Source: Bacteroidales bacterium
GTDB taxonomy: Bacteria; Bacteroidota; Bacteroidia; Bacteroidales; Tenuifilaceae
Length of the DNA: 64,000 bases
Reading direction: 5' to 3'
Assembly (NCBI GenBank): GCA_013141385.1
Contig: JABFRB010000014.1
Span: 186,001 to 250,000, forward strand
Shown: piece after piece, positions 34,504 to 43,869 of the stretch
Layout of the letters: each line of letters opens with the position of its first letter
Numbering within the stretch: the first letter of the stretch is position 1
Translations under genes and position numbers: made by a program
Notes under the pieces: model-generated
The model's database searches: none
What the model was told of the DNA's origin: nothing
Seen by the model: the letters and a program-made list of their open reading frames with translations, nothing else

Positions 34504-35598
34504 TTATATGTAATTAATTGGGTTGGTTTTTATTTCTGATTTGAGAATTGCAAATTTAGGGAATTTTTTCAATAGATATTCATAAAAAATATCTACTGTA
34601 AATTGTTCGCTCTCAAAATGGCCAATATCTGCAATTAATATTCTATTCTCAGCATCAAAAAATTGATGATATTTAATATCTGCCGTAATAAAGATATCTG
34701 CATCAGCTGCTATTGCCTGCTTAATAAGAAATGCCCCACTTCCACCACAGAATGCAACTTTTTGAATATTTTTTCCAAGGCAATTCGTATGGCGTAACAA
34801 CTGAATTTTAAAAATTGTTTTAACAATTTTTAAGAAATCTGTCTCGGATATCGGTTTTTTTAATTCGCCAATCATTCCTGATCCCGCTTTAGAAAAAGAA
34901 TTTAGTATAGGATAAATATCGTAAGCAACCTCTTCGTAGGGATGAGATGAAATCAGATCTCTTACTACTCTTGAAATTCTTGATTTAGGCACAACTACCT
35001 CAATTCTCACCTCGGGTTCAACGTGAAACTTCCCTTCACTTCCCACATATGGATTAGTGCCCTCACCTGCCCTAAATGTGCCTTTACCATCCATATTAAA
35101 GGAACAATAGTCATAATTTCCAATATGCCCAGCACCAGCCTCAAACATAGCTTGTCGAACTCTCTCCGCATCATTTGTAGGCACAAATGTAACTAGTTTA
35201 ATAAGTTCTCCTTCCAGGGGTTGAAGGAATTTTAAATTAGTGAGTTTTAAAAGTTCTCCAATCCGAGAATTTACACCACCCTCAATATTATCGAGATTTG
35301 TGTGCGCAGCGTAAACGGCTATATCATTTTTAATTGCATGTATAATAGCTCTTTCAACATAACTTTTTCCTGTTATTTTTTTTACACCATTGAATATTAA
35401 TGGGTGATGTGCTACTATTAAGTTTAAACCTTTTGCATGTGCCTCTTCAATTACCTCAGGGGTAACATCCAGGGTAACAAGTATACCTTTTAATAGACTT
35501 TCAGGGTTACCAATTAGCAACCCTGAATTGTCATACGATTCTTGATACGATATTGGAGCAAGTTGCTCCAATGAAGCAGTAACATCTGATATAATCAT
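34504..35598 (-). CDS. Nif3-like dinuclear metal-centre protein
   Basis: 364 aa, the long form with a PII-like insert. Metal ligands are readable in VAHHPLIFNG, AAHTNLDNIEGGVN and, near the C-terminus, IADIGHFESEQF. The insert (about 125-230) contains GHIGNYDYCSF and SHPYEEVAYDIYP. Members form hexameric toroids with a GTP cyclohydrolase-like annotation (YqfO/YbgI), but no agreed reaction. It is tightly packed between the MerR gene and the zinc-ribbon gene. Confidence 0.9.
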   Translation of the reverse strand: MIISDVTASLEQLAPISYQESYDNSGLLIGNPESLLKGILVTLDVTPEVIEEAHAKGLNLIVAHHPLIFNGVKKITGKSYVERAIIHAIKNDIAVYAAHTNLDNIEGGVNSRIGELLKLTNLKFLQPLEGELIKLVTFVPTNDAERVRQAMFEAGAGHIGNYDYCSFNMDGKGTFRAGEGTNPYVGSEGKFHVEPEVRIEVVVPKSRISRVVRDLISSHPYEEVAYDIYPILNSFSKAGSGMIGELKKPISETDFLKIVKTIFKIQLLRHTNCLGKNIQKVAFCGGSGAFLIKQAIAADADIFITADIKYHQFFDAENRILIADIGHFESEQFTVDIFYEYLLKKFPKFAILKSEIKTNPINYI

Positions 35599-35616
35599 AG
35601 GTAAAAAAGGATGATG

Positions 35617-35952
35617 CTATAACTCTTCCCTGATCTCAAGAAGCATTTCCTTAATCTTCTTTAGAGAATCAACTATCTCATAATTATGAATTGTATCTTG
35701 CCTATTTTCAGCTAATTTTTTCTTTGCACCCTCAAGTGTTAGCCGCTGATCTTTGACAAGATGGTGAATTAACTTGAGATTCTCAATGTCCTCTTTTGTG
35801 AAAAAGCGATTCCCTTTTTTGTTTTTATGGGGTTTAATGATATCAAAATTTTTCTCCCAAAATCTTATCAACGAAGCGTTTACATCAAACATCTCGGCTA
35901 CTTCACCAATTGAGTAGTAGAACTTCTCAACTTTTTTTTCTTTATAGGGCAT
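35617..35952 (-). CDS. MerR family transcriptional regulator
   Basis: 111 aa. The winged HTH is shown by YYSIGEVAEMFDVNASLIRFW and NRFFTKEDIENLKLIHHLVK. It ends soon after a short helical dimerisation segment, so there is no effector-binding domain; small MerR proteins like this are common in Bacteroidota. It lies 4 nt from the capA-like gene and 18 nt from nif3-like, inside an operon of envelope genes. Its target is unknown. Confidence 0.9.
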   Translation of the reverse strand: MPYKEKKVEKFYYSIGEVAEMFDVNASLIRFWEKNFDIIKPHKNKKGNRFFTKEDIENLKLIHHLVKDQRLTLEGAKKKLAENRQDTIHNYEIVDSLKKIKEMLLEIREEL

Positions 35953-35956
35953 ATTG

Positions 35957-37000
35957 TCACTTTAATTTAATTGAACCATCTTCGCCTATCTCTAACGGGC
36001 TATCAGGAAAATCTTCCGCAGACAACTTTCGAATAAGCAATGCTGCTCTCCTCGACGAATCAATTGAAATACCAGATCCATAATCCTGAATGAATGAATG
36101 GATTTTCCCTTTTACAAATTGTCCCTTTTTATTTATAAAAATATCAATTAGGGGAGCGTAACCGTTAACACCACTCACATTTATTCTACCATATGTGCAA
36201 AAATTCCCCAAGCTAAAAGCAATAAAACGATTTTTGTATAAATATAACCCACGAGGCACATGAGGCCCATGTCCAATGACTATATCTGCCCCACAATCAA
36301 TAGCCATTTTCGAAAACGCATAAACATCACCCCTATTCTCGCCTAAATAAACTTCTTGTTCTTTTTTTACATGTTGGTAGTTTTTACCTTCTGCTCCTCC
36401 ATGAAATGAAACAATCACAATATCGGTTTCTAACTTAAGCAATGTAACTATCTCTTTTACTTCACTGTAATTATTTATATTATTAGTTCCAGTAATTGGC
36501 GAAAATGCGGTAAACCCAAACCTAACTCCATTTATTTCAAATTTACAAAAAGAATGATTGGTTGTACCTGCTGCATTCAAATTAAAACTATTTACCAATC
36601 GATATGTTGATTCAACACCTGCTAATCCAAAATCGTAAATATGATTGTTTGCTAAACTAAAAAGGTTAAAACCCACATCTGCAATGCATTTAAAATACAT
36701 TTCAGGTGTTTTAAAAACATAACAATTCATTGTATCTCTACAATGTTTACTTACAATACCAGTATTTAAAAAAGATCCCTCAAGATTACAAAAGGCGACT
36801 GTAGCATTTTTAATGATATCCTTGGCTGGCTCCAAAAGAAAATAAGGAGCATCAGCTGTCATAGGCAAAAATGCTGTAGATGGATAACTTGTACCCAAGT
36901 TAACATCCCCAGCGGCAACAACTCTAATAAGGGTATCGGTTTGTCCAATTGATAGGTTAATCCAAAAGACTCCTAAAAAAAAAATAGTTATAATTCGCAT
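35957..37000 (-). CDS. CapA-family metallophosphatase-like protein
   Basis: 347 aa. A signal peptide (IITIFFLGVFWINLSIGQ) is followed by the CapA/PgsA fold: VAAGDVNLG, FCNLEGSF, FSLANNHIYDFG, VIVSFHGGAEG, IVIGHGPHVPRGL and IAFSLGNFC. These Asp/Asn/His motifs match the calcineurin-like poly-gamma-glutamate CapA family. It is exported, but no other poly-gamma-glutamate genes are near, so the substrate is uncertain. It is co-transcribed with the upstream M23 gene (6-nt gap). Confidence 0.88.
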   Translation of the reverse strand: MRIITIFFLGVFWINLSIGQTDTLIRVVAAGDVNLGTSYPSTAFLPMTADAPYFLLEPAKDIIKNATVAFCNLEGSFLNTGIVSKHCRDTMNCYVFKTPEMYFKCIADVGFNLFSLANNHIYDFGLAGVESTYRLVNSFNLNAAGTTNHSFCKFEINGVRFGFTAFSPITGTNNINNYSEVKEIVTLLKLETDIVIVSFHGGAEGKNYQHVKKEQEVYLGENRGDVYAFSKMAIDCGADIVIGHGPHVPRGLYLYKNRFIAFSLGNFCTYGRINVSGVNGYAPLIDIFINKKGQFVKGKIHSFIQDYGSGISIDSSRRAALLIRKLSAEDFPDSPLEIGEDGSIKLK

Positions 37001-37006
37001 TTATGT

Positions 37007-37978
37007 CTAATCAAAACTTTGAGTGGATTGAGAGGAAATTTCAATAAGTTTCGAATACTCCGCTGGAGTAAGGTCGTTAAAGTAGAAGTTAATAGGATCA
37101 ATGGGATTATCATTAAGTCTTACCTCATAATGAAGGTGTGGAGCTAAACTCATACCCGTATTTCCAACAAGACCTACTACAGCACCACGTCTTACCTTAG
37201 TACCAGGACTTACCAATATTTCACTTAAATGAGCATATAGCGTTTTGTAACCAAACCCATGATCGATAATTACAGTATTACCATACCCTCTTTTTGATCT
37301 ATCAGTATCAAAAACAACACCATCACCCGTAGCATAAACTTCAGTTCCAGAAGGGGCTGTAAAGTCCATACCAGCATGCATCTTTAGCACTTTATAAAAT
37401 GGGTGTATTCTCAAACCAAAAGGTGAAGCAACACGGGTAAGATCCTTATTCGAAATTGGCTGTATATTAGGCACGCAACGAACCATTGTCTCCTTATTTT
37501 TCGCCAACTCAATAATTTCATCAAATGATTTTGATTGGCTTTCCACCAGTTTAGATAAAATACCCAATTTTTTTGCCGACTCAACAACAATATCTGAATT
37601 TGATAAATCTTCCAATTCTGAATATCTATCTACACCTCCAATACCAGCAGTTCTGATTGATAAAGGAATAGGTTCAGCCTCAAAAATTGTACGATAAATA
37701 TTTGCATCGCGTTGTTGAATATCCTTAAGTACTGCTTCTACCTGCCCATACTTCCCATTAAGAATTTCAAACTGTAATAGTAACTCTTGCCTTTCACGTT
37801 TCAAACCACGTTCTTTAGGAGTATCGAAAAAAGAAGTATAAATGGAATAATAAGTTATCGTAATAACAATGGTTGCCATCAAGTAAGTAATCCCTTTAAA
37901 GAATTTTTCTTTAAGCGATGGTCTTACCCTAATAAAACTAAGTGTTTCGTGATTAAACCTATATTTACTCTTAGACAT
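37007..37978 (-). CDS. M23 (LytM) peptidase, second tandem copy
   Basis: 323 aa. One N-terminal membrane helix (about 30-50) and a coiled-coil region precede the LytM domain. The zinc ligands are present: HAGMDFTAP (HxxxD) and APHLHYEV (HxH), with GYKTLYAHLSEI between them. It should cleave peptidoglycan cross-links in the periplasm. It is a paralogue of the protein at 38032-39006, same length and layout, 53 nt downstream of it. Confidence 0.92.
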   Translation of the reverse strand: MSKSKYRFNHETLSFIRVRPSLKEKFFKGITYLMATIVITITYYSIYTSFFDTPKERGLKRERQELLLQFEILNGKYGQVEAVLKDIQQRDANIYRTIFEAEPIPLSIRTAGIGGVDRYSELEDLSNSDIVVESAKKLGILSKLVESQSKSFDEIIELAKNKETMVRCVPNIQPISNKDLTRVASPFGLRIHPFYKVLKMHAGMDFTAPSGTEVYATGDGVVFDTDRSKRGYGNTVIIDHGFGYKTLYAHLSEILVSPGTKVRRGAVVGLVGNTGMSLAPHLHYEVRLNDNPIDPINFYFNDLTPAEYSKLIEISSQSTQSFD

Positions 37979-38031
37979 GTGTAAATCAAAAATATTTATT
38001 CAAATTTAATGAAATCAAAAGGAAGTAATTT

Positions 38032-39006
38032 CTAATTATCATCGTTAGAGTAACTTTCAGTCTTTCCAATAGTTGCGTATTTTACCATTTTATCGTAATC
38101 CTCCATGGTAATATCGTTGAAATAGTTAATAGGATCTGTAGAAGAATTTCTCAACAAAACCTCATAATGCAAATGAGGGCCTGTACTTCTTCCTGTATTT
38201 CCAAGTAATCCAACTACCTGACCACGCTTAACTTTATCACCTGCCTTAACATCGATTTTGCTAAGGTGAGCATACCGGGTTTTATATCCAAACCCATGGT
38301 CAACAACAATATTTTTCCCATAGCCATCGAATGTATACTCTGCTAAAATTACAACGCCATCCCCTGTAACATGGATTGGAGTACCGATTGAACCAGTAAA
38401 ATCAATGCCATAATGCATCTTAAGTCTGTGCGTAAAAGGGTCGGATCTAAATCCAAAGTATGCAGAAATGCTTTTAAGCGAAACTGGTTGAATTGCAGGA
38501 ATACATTGTGTCATAGCCTCTTTATTCTTTGCTAAAATAGTCACCTCATCAAAAGACTTTGACTGAACATAAACCCTCCAGCTAAGCCTATCGAGCATAG
38601 TAAATGTCTTAACAAGTAAATCGGCATGTTGATATTTTTCAAAACCATTATATCTATTAACACCACCATAACCGCCTTCTCTAAGTGAAGAGGAAATGGT
38701 ATCTGCTTCAAAAATTGCTCTGTAAATATTATTATCCCTCTTTTGAAAATCATTTACCAAACTTCCCTTTTCTTGAATTTTTCTTTGAAAAAGATCGTAC
38801 TTAAGAATAATGTCGGCTATGTCTCGCTTAATATTTTTTTCCTTAGGGGTATCTAAAAAAATCGAATAGATATAAGTTAAAGTGGCGGCTATAGTTATGT
38901 TAACTAATAAATGAATTGCTATCTTTGCAATCTTTTTACGTAAAGGATGGGAAATGACGTCAAATTTTAATGTGTGCGAATTAAATCGATATTTTATCTT
39001 TGCCAT
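38032..39006 (-). CDS. M23 (LytM) peptidase, first tandem copy
   Basis: 324 aa. Layout matches its neighbour: a basic N-terminus (YRFNSHTLKFDVISHP), one membrane helix, a helical linker and a C-terminal LytM domain with HYGIDFTGS (HxxxD), GYKTRYAHLSKI and GPHLHYEV (HxH). All catalytic residues are kept, so it is probably an active peptidoglycan endopeptidase. It starts the minus-strand six-gene run and is divergent from alaS (149-nt gap). Confidence 0.92.
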   Translation of the reverse strand: MAKIKYRFNSHTLKFDVISHPLRKKIAKIAIHLLVNITIAATLTYIYSIFLDTPKEKNIKRDIADIILKYDLFQRKIQEKGSLVNDFQKRDNNIYRAIFEADTISSSLREGGYGGVNRYNGFEKYQHADLLVKTFTMLDRLSWRVYVQSKSFDEVTILAKNKEAMTQCIPAIQPVSLKSISAYFGFRSDPFTHRLKMHYGIDFTGSIGTPIHVTGDGVVILAEYTFDGYGKNIVVDHGFGYKTRYAHLSKIDVKAGDKVKRGQVVGLLGNTGRSTGPHLHYEVLLRNSSTDPINYFNDITMEDYDKMVKYATIGKTESYSNDDN

Positions 39007-39155
39007 CTCTTTAAATTATAGCTTTTTAAATTGATTCTATTTTGACGAATAGCGACAAATCTAAGGTAAATATTTATTTTTGCAAAGTTTTTAACAAAAA
39101 AGTTGATACTAAACCGTCAACTAATACTCAATAAATCATTAAAACATAATAATAT

Positions 39156-41774
39156 ATGAAATCAAGCGAAATCAGACAAGCGTTTCTTGACTTTTTTCGT
39201 GGTAAGATGCATCAGATTGTTCCATCGGCACCGATGGTAGTCAAAAATGATCCTACCCTCATGTTTACTAATGCTGGGATGAACCAGTTCAAGGATATTT
39301 TTCTTGGAAACTCACCAGCAAAGCACCCTAGAGTAGCTAATACTCAGAAATGTCTTAGGGTTTCAGGGAAACATAATGATCTTGATGAGGTTGGCCACGA
39401 TACTTATCACCACACCATGTTCGAAATGCTTGGTAACTGGTCGTTTGGCGATTATTTTAAAAAAGAAGCGATAGATTGGGCGTGGGAATTTCTTGTTGAT
39501 GTTCTTAAAATCGATAGAAATAATCTATATGTAACTGTATTTGAGGGAAGTCCAGAGGAAGGTATAGATATGGACAAAGAGGCCTTCGAATACTGGAGCA
39601 AACATCTACCAAAGGAACGAATTCTACTAGGTTCAAAGAAGGATAATTTTTGGGAAATGGGCGAATCTGGTCCTTGTGGCCCTTGCTCTGAAGTTCATGT
39701 TGATATTAGAAATGCCGAAGATAAGAAGATAATTCCTGGCGATCAGATGGTCAATAAAAGCCATCCACAAGTTATTGAGATATGGAACTTAGTTTTTATT
39801 CAATATAATCGCAAAGCCAATGGGCAGTTGGAGCAACTACCTGCAAAGCATGTAGATACAGGCATGGGCTTCGAAAGGCTTTCGATGGTTATTCAGGGCA
39901 AGCAAAGCAATTACGATACCGATGTTTTCCAACCCATTATTGGTAAAATATCTGAAATGTGCGGTATAAGTTACGGTAAAGAAAAACAGTTTGACATCGC
40001 CATGCGAGTGATTGCTGACCATTTAAGAGCAGTGTCATTCTCAATTGCTGATGGTCAATTACCTTCGAATGTGAAGGCTGGATATGTAATTCGAAGAATC
40101 CTTCGTCGTGCTGTTCGCTATGGATATACATTCCTTAACTTCCGCGAACCATTCATCAATAAGCTAGTTCCTGTACTTTCGGCAGAGATGGGAAAATATT
40201 TCCCCGAATTAGTCTCCCAGCAAGAACTGATTACCAAAGTAATACACGAAGAGGAAGCATCATTTTTGCGTACCCTTGAAACAGGAATCAGGATGCTTGA
40301 TGGACAAATTGATTCACTAAAGAAAGCCCATAAAAAGGAACTATCGGGCAAAGATGCCTTTGTTCTTTATGATACTTTTGGTTTTCCAATCGACCTAACC
40401 GAACTTATTCTTAGAGAGAATAACCTTTCTGTTGATTTGGAAGGATTTCAAAAGGAGATGTCAGGTCAGAAGGAACGCTCAAGGTCAGATGCAGCTGTTG
40501 AAACATTCGATTGGCAAGAGCTTTTAAAAATAGATGAGGTTCAGTTTGTTGGATACGATCTTTTCGAAACCGAAATTCGAATAGCCCGAATGAGAACTAT
40601 CAAAACGAAAGGGAAAGAGCAGTACCATTTAGTTTTCGACAAAACCCCTTTCTACGCCGAATCGGGAGGTCAAGTGGGTGATATAGGTACAATTAGTACT
40701 GACAATGAGGTTATAAATATTGAGAATACAATTAAGGAGAATAACCTAACCATTCATTTGGTTGATAAGCTCCCAATAAACCCAAATGCCAAATTTTTGG
40801 CAAAGGTTAATCTGGAAAAGAGAGTAAGCATAGCCAATAATCATTCAGCAACTCACCTACTCCACCATGCTCTAAGGAGTATACTTGGCACTCATGTTGA
40901 GCAGAAAGGTTCGTTGGTTAACTCTGAATACCTACGTTTTGACTTTGCCCATTTCCAAAAAGTTTCCGATGAGGAGATTCGAAAAGTTGAAATTTTGGTT
41001 AATCAAAAGATAAGACAAAATATTCCACTTGACGAGCATCGCAATATGTCGATGGAGCAAGCCTCTAAAATGGGGGCAATGGCCTTGTTTGGTGAAAAAT
41101 ATGGCGATTCTGTACGTGTAATACGATTTGGTGAATCGATTGAACTTTGCGGAGGAACTCATGTTCCTACAACGGGTCAAATTGGGTTTATTAAAATTAT
41201 CTCCGAAGGAGCAATATCAGCAGGAATAAGAAGGATTGAGGCGATTACAGGTGTTAAAGCCGAAGAATTCCTTTATGCCCAAATTGATAGCATTAAAGAG
41301 GTTAAGCAGATTCTAGGGAATCCTGTAAACCTACTACAAGGAGCATCAAAGCTGGTTGAGGAGAATGCCAACCTCCGCAAGGAGATTGAGGGGATGATGA
41401 AGGAGAAGGTTCATGCACTAAAGGCAACTTTAAAATCATCCCTTGAAACAAGAAATGGGGTAAATATTATTGCCAAAAAGATTGAAATCAGTAGCCCCGA
41501 TGCAATAAAGGATTTAGCTTACCAGCTAAAGAACGAGGTTGAAAATCTATTTCTGGTTCTTGGCTCAACTTCGGAAGGTAAAGCTATGCTAACCATTATG
41601 GTTGATGAAAAGCTAATTGAATCGCATAAGCTGAATGCTTCAAATATTGTGAGAGAGGCTGCCAAGGAGATTCAAGGTGGTGGCGGTGGACAACCATTCT
41701 ATGCTACTGCCGGAGGCAAGAACCCAGCAGGGTTAGATGCTGCAATAAGTAAAGCTGTTGCGGTTTTAGGTTAA
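39156..41774 (+). CDS. alaS: Alanyl-tRNA synthetase
   Basis: 872 aa, full length. The class II catalytic domain begins [14 protein letters not shown], with [15 protein letters not shown] and [17 protein letters not shown]. The editing domain has the zinc site [14 protein letters not shown] and [13 protein letters not shown]. The C-terminal C-Ala domain ends with [20 protein letters not shown]. It charges tRNA-Ala and clears mischarged Ser/Gly. A strong terminator follows 40 nt after the stop. Confidence 0.98.
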   Translation: MKSSEIRQAFLDFFRGKMHQIVPSAPMVVKNDPTLMFTNAGMNQFKDIFLGNSPAKHPRVANTQKCLRVSGKHNDLDEVGHDTYHHTMFEMLGNWSFGDYFKKEAIDWAWEFLVDVLKIDRNNLYVTVFEGSPEEGIDMDKEAFEYWSKHLPKERILLGSKKDNFWEMGESGPCGPCSEVHVDIRNAEDKKIIPGDQMVNKSHPQVIEIWNLVFIQYNRKANGQLEQLPAKHVDTGMGFERLSMVIQGKQSNYDTDVFQPIIGKISEMCGISYGKEKQFDIAMRVIADHLRAVSFSIADGQLPSNVKAGYVIRRILRRAVRYGYTFLNFREPFINKLVPVLSAEMGKYFPELVSQQELITKVIHEEEASFLRTLETGIRMLDGQIDSLKKAHKKELSGKDAFVLYDTFGFPIDLTELILRENNLSVDLEGFQKEMSGQKERSRSDAAVETFDWQELLKIDEVQFVGYDLFETEIRIARMRTIKTKGKEQYHLVFDKTPFYAESGGQVGDIGTISTDNEVINIENTIKENNLTIHLVDKLPINPNAKFLAKVNLEKRVSIANNHSATHLLHHALRSILGTHVEQKGSLVNSEYLRFDFAHFQKVSDEEIRKVEILVNQKIRQNIPLDEHRNMSMEQASKMGAMALFGEKYGDSVRVIRFGESIELCGGTHVPTTGQIGFIKIISEGAISAGIRRIEAITGVKAEEFLYAQIDSIKEVKQILGNPVNLLQGASKLVEENANLRKEIEGMMKEKVHALKATLKSSLETRNGVNIIAKKIEISSPDAIKDLAYQLKNEVENLFLVLGSTSEGKAMLTIMVDEKLIESHKLNASNIVREAAKEIQGGGGGQPFYATAGGKNPAGLDAAISKAVAVLG

Positions 41775-41814
41775 GTCAATTACATGATTATCTGATATAT
41801 TCTATTAAATAGTT

Positions 41815-41847
41815 AAAAATCCCTGATGCCAAGCATTGGGGATTTTT
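41815..41847 (+). terminator. alaS rho-independent terminator
   Basis: Fifteen bases (41815-41829, AAAAATCCCTGATGC) pair with 41833-41847 (GCATTGGGGATTTTT) around CAA, with two G-T pairs, and end in T. It lies between alaS and the opposing retron RT gene. Confidence 0.85.
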
Positions 41848-41909
41848 TGCATTCAATACCTGCGTATTTATTTTGCTATAAGTAGTTTATAAATTTTAAC
41901 TTATTATAA

Positions 41910-41926
41910 TATCGCAAAATGCGATA
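41910..41926. repeat. 17-bp palindrome, second copy
   Basis: TATCGCAAAATGCGATA is the exact reverse complement of 8708-8724. It lies about 150 bp past the 3' end of the retron RT gene. Confidence 0.45.
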
Positions 41927-42071
41927 AAATAAATACTGGTTTTGCAGGTTTGTATCCTATTGTAGAATGTAATTGGTGGGTTTAAAGTTTAGATGTTAGA
42001 GATGGTGAATTGATTTGGGCTGGGTTTTAATGAGGAACTAAAATGGGGAGGTTTTGGATGAGTGTTGCGGG

Positions 42072-42947
42072 CTACGCTTTTTTCCTTCTATTTGTTTTTA
42101 ATATATTGTTACGATAATTTGTGTAAGGTTTAATTTTTGATTCAGATTCAATTTCTATTTTGGATTTTTCGATTATATTAACTGGAGCATCAATTTTATT
42201 TAAGAATATATTAATTCCTGTTACAGTCTGTGAACCGTTGTATTTCGTTTTCCTTTGACTTATCTTAAATTTACTCGAAGTTATAATTTTAAGGATATCC
42301 TCTATTTTATGGCTAAAATCCTGCGGAGAAGAAAAAGTTAGGTCGTCAATATACCTTGTATAGGTAATACCATTTTGGTTGCAAAGCTCAATTAGTTTAA
42401 TATCTATTTCTAAAAACACAAGGTTTGAAATATGAGTGCTTGTAGGTGCTCCTTGTGGCAACTCATTTTCCTTAGTTGTAAGAGTTGTCAACCAATGTGA
42501 GAAATGAGTAGAAAATTTTAATCTAATAAAAGCATCATAAACTCTCTTTGAATTTATACTGGGATAAAATTCCTGTAAATCAGTAGTAAATATATATTTG
42601 TTACCTTGATGTGGTTTAGCGTTAGTTACATTACTTCTTTTTTTCACGCCCCCATGCACAGTCTTAGGCAACTCTATTCCACTCAGAATATTATTTTTAA
42701 TTCTTGATTGAACAGTTTTTAATAATTGGGATGGGTTTCTAAAAGTTCTAGTTTTCTCAGTGCCGTCTAAATATGTTTTTACTTTTCTTGACTTTTTATC
42801 AGTTTTTTTTTCAGACCATTCCTTATAATTGGAATTAATTTTGTGTAATAATGAAACTATTTCACTTTGTTTAAAACCAATAATGTGGCATAGTTTTTTA
42901 AACTCATATTTTTTATATGCCTCATTTTTAGACAACAAAAAATTCAT
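42072..42947 (-). CDS. Retron reverse transcriptase
   Basis: 291 aa. The RT fingers and palm are readable: NAKPH at 109-113 (the NAxxH retron motif), FTTDLQEFYPSI with catalytic Asp123, LPQGAPTSTHISNL at 163-176, YIDD at 199-202 with the two catalytic Asp, and VTG at 242-244 (the second retron motif). The two retron-specific motifs set it apart from group II intron and DGR enzymes. No N-terminal or C-terminal effector domain is fused. It overlaps the upstream XRE gene by 20 nt and is therefore translationally linked to it. Retron RTs copy part of a partner ncRNA into msDNA and act in phage defence. Confidence 0.93.
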   Translation of the reverse strand: MNFLLSKNEAYKKYEFKKLCHIIGFKQSEIVSLLHKINSNYKEWSEKKTDKKSRKVKTYLDGTEKTRTFRNPSQLLKTVQSRIKNNILSGIELPKTVHGGVKKRSNVTNAKPHQGNKYIFTTDLQEFYPSINSKRVYDAFIRLKFSTHFSHWLTTLTTKENELPQGAPTSTHISNLVFLEIDIKLIELCNQNGITYTRYIDDLTFSSPQDFSHKIEDILKIITSSKFKISQRKTKYNGSQTVTGINIFLNKIDAPVNIIEKSKIEIESESKIKPYTNYRNNILKTNRRKKA

Positions 42948-43218
42948 TTACCAAAGATTTTACAGAAGGGCTAACAATCTGAAATGCTTTCCTTTTATTC
43001 GGTTGAACATCGTCTTCTGTCATTGATAAAAAGAACAAAATAGGCAAAGGAACATTTAAACCTTTGCTTATTGATTTTAAAGTTGAAAGATTGGGTTCTT
43101 TCAAATTACCTTCAATTTGAGACAGATAAGTTTGAGTAATGCCACAAGAAAGAGCAAACTCGCTTTGGGTCTGACCTTTTTGCTTTCTGATATTTTTAAT
43201 TATGTTACCTAAATCCAT
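42928..43218 (-). CDS. XRE-family HTH protein, retron partner
   Basis: 96 aa. The N-terminal two thirds is a Cro/C1-type HTH: IIKNIRKQKGQTQSEFALSC, GITQTYLSQIEGNLKEPNLS and TLKSISKGLNVPLPILFFL. The tail (about 70-96) is short and has no enzymatic motif. Its 3' end overlaps the start of the RT gene. HTH partners of this kind are described for one class of retrons (type VI in the scheme I remember). It may repress the operon or form the effector/antitoxin of the retron complex. Confidence 0.88.
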   Translation of the reverse strand: MDLGNIIKNIRKQKGQTQSEFALSCGITQTYLSQIEGNLKEPNLSTLKSISKGLNVPLPILFFLSMTEDDVQPNKRKAFQIVSPSVKSLVNEFFVV

Positions 43219-43285
43219 TTCTGTAGTTGTAAAAAAAATTAAGAGAGTGTTCGGATTTTCAATTCACATCTTGATTGCATCAATT

Positions 43286-43510
43286 TTAGTCTTTAGTGAA
43301 AAATTCAATAAGAAGTTCAATAATTCGGGCAATTTCTTTTCGAATCTGCCCATCTGTCTTACCTTTTTTCCGCCTCAAGAATTGAAGTCTTTCTAATGCT
43401 TCATTTAAGACTTTTTCGTCTTTTTCCGAAAGAGAACACTGGCTCTTCGTGATAAATGCAACACTTTGTATTGCATCATCAATGACTTGATTTTGTTTTA
43501 ACCTACTCAT
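43286..43510 (-). CDS. Small helical protein upstream of the retron genes
   Basis: 74 aa. It is predicted to be nearly all helical: VIDDAIQSVAFITKSQCSLS, then an amphipathic segment EKVLNEALERLQFLRRKKGK and IRKEIARIIELLIEFFTKD. I do not recognise a family. It lies 67 nt before the XRE gene on the same strand and about 110 nt after the candidate msr-msd RNA, so it is probably a third gene of the retron operon. Coding is supported by its amino-acid character and position, but not proven. Confidence 0.55.
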   Translation of the reverse strand: MSRLKQNQVIDDAIQSVAFITKSQCSLSEKDEKVLNEALERLQFLRRKKGKTDGQIRKEIARIIELLIEFFTKD

Positions 43511-43619
43511 ACTATTAATTGTTTATAAGACAACAACATTATTGTCCTGCTTACTTCAATAATGCGTAATATGAGTAGTTAGGCGTCTATTCCCTAAATG
43601 CGTAAACAATGTTCTCGTA

Positions 43620-43832
43620 CACTCGCTTAAAATTCCTGCTTATTTAAAGTATATTATAGCATAATAACAACATGAACAAAAATCATCTTATCATGACTGG
43701 TCAAAGTGATACGACTGTCAGAAGAGGTAATGAATGTTTGCTGCTAGTTTACCTGTAAAGGTTGTCTTTTCAGACAGTCAAAGGAACTCCATTTAGCAAA
43801 TAGACATCAAATCAATTTTCAAAGAACTAAAT
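43620..43832 (-). ncRNA. Candidate retron msr-msd RNA
   Basis: This region is upstream of the retron genes, in the usual ncRNA position, and starts just after a strong promoter. On the minus strand the first long stem is 43779-43761 paired with 43731-43713: 18 of 19 positions pair (outer GACTGTC/GACAGTC) around a 29-nt loop, in the manner of an msd hairpin. A second stem-loop is at 43694-43661 (ATGATAA/TTATTAT). I could not assign a1/a2 arms or the branching G with confidence, so the ends are approximate. Confidence 0.4.
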
Positions 43833-43838
43833 ATGATG

Positions 43839-43869
43839 CAAACATAAAACAATTATTTGAAAAAACAAA
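43839..43869 (-). promoter_or_regulatory. Promoter of the retron operon
   Basis: On the minus strand, TTTG (43869-43866) is followed by exactly 19 nt and then TATGTTTG (43846-43839), a full match to the Bacteroidota sigma-A pattern. Transcription should start near 43832, which places the structured region and the three genes in one transcript. Confidence 0.7.

Larger units (their letters stand above)
41775..42071. other. Intergenic region between alaS and the retron
   Basis: About 300 bases between convergent genes. It holds the alaS terminator, the second copy of the 17-bp palindrome and a G-rich stretch without any gene. Confidence 0.6.

Noticed and set aside
42072-42947. Group II intron or diversity-generating retroelement RT
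   Set aside because: There is no maturase/HNH domain and no template/variable repeat pair, and the NAxxH and VTG motifs point to a retron.
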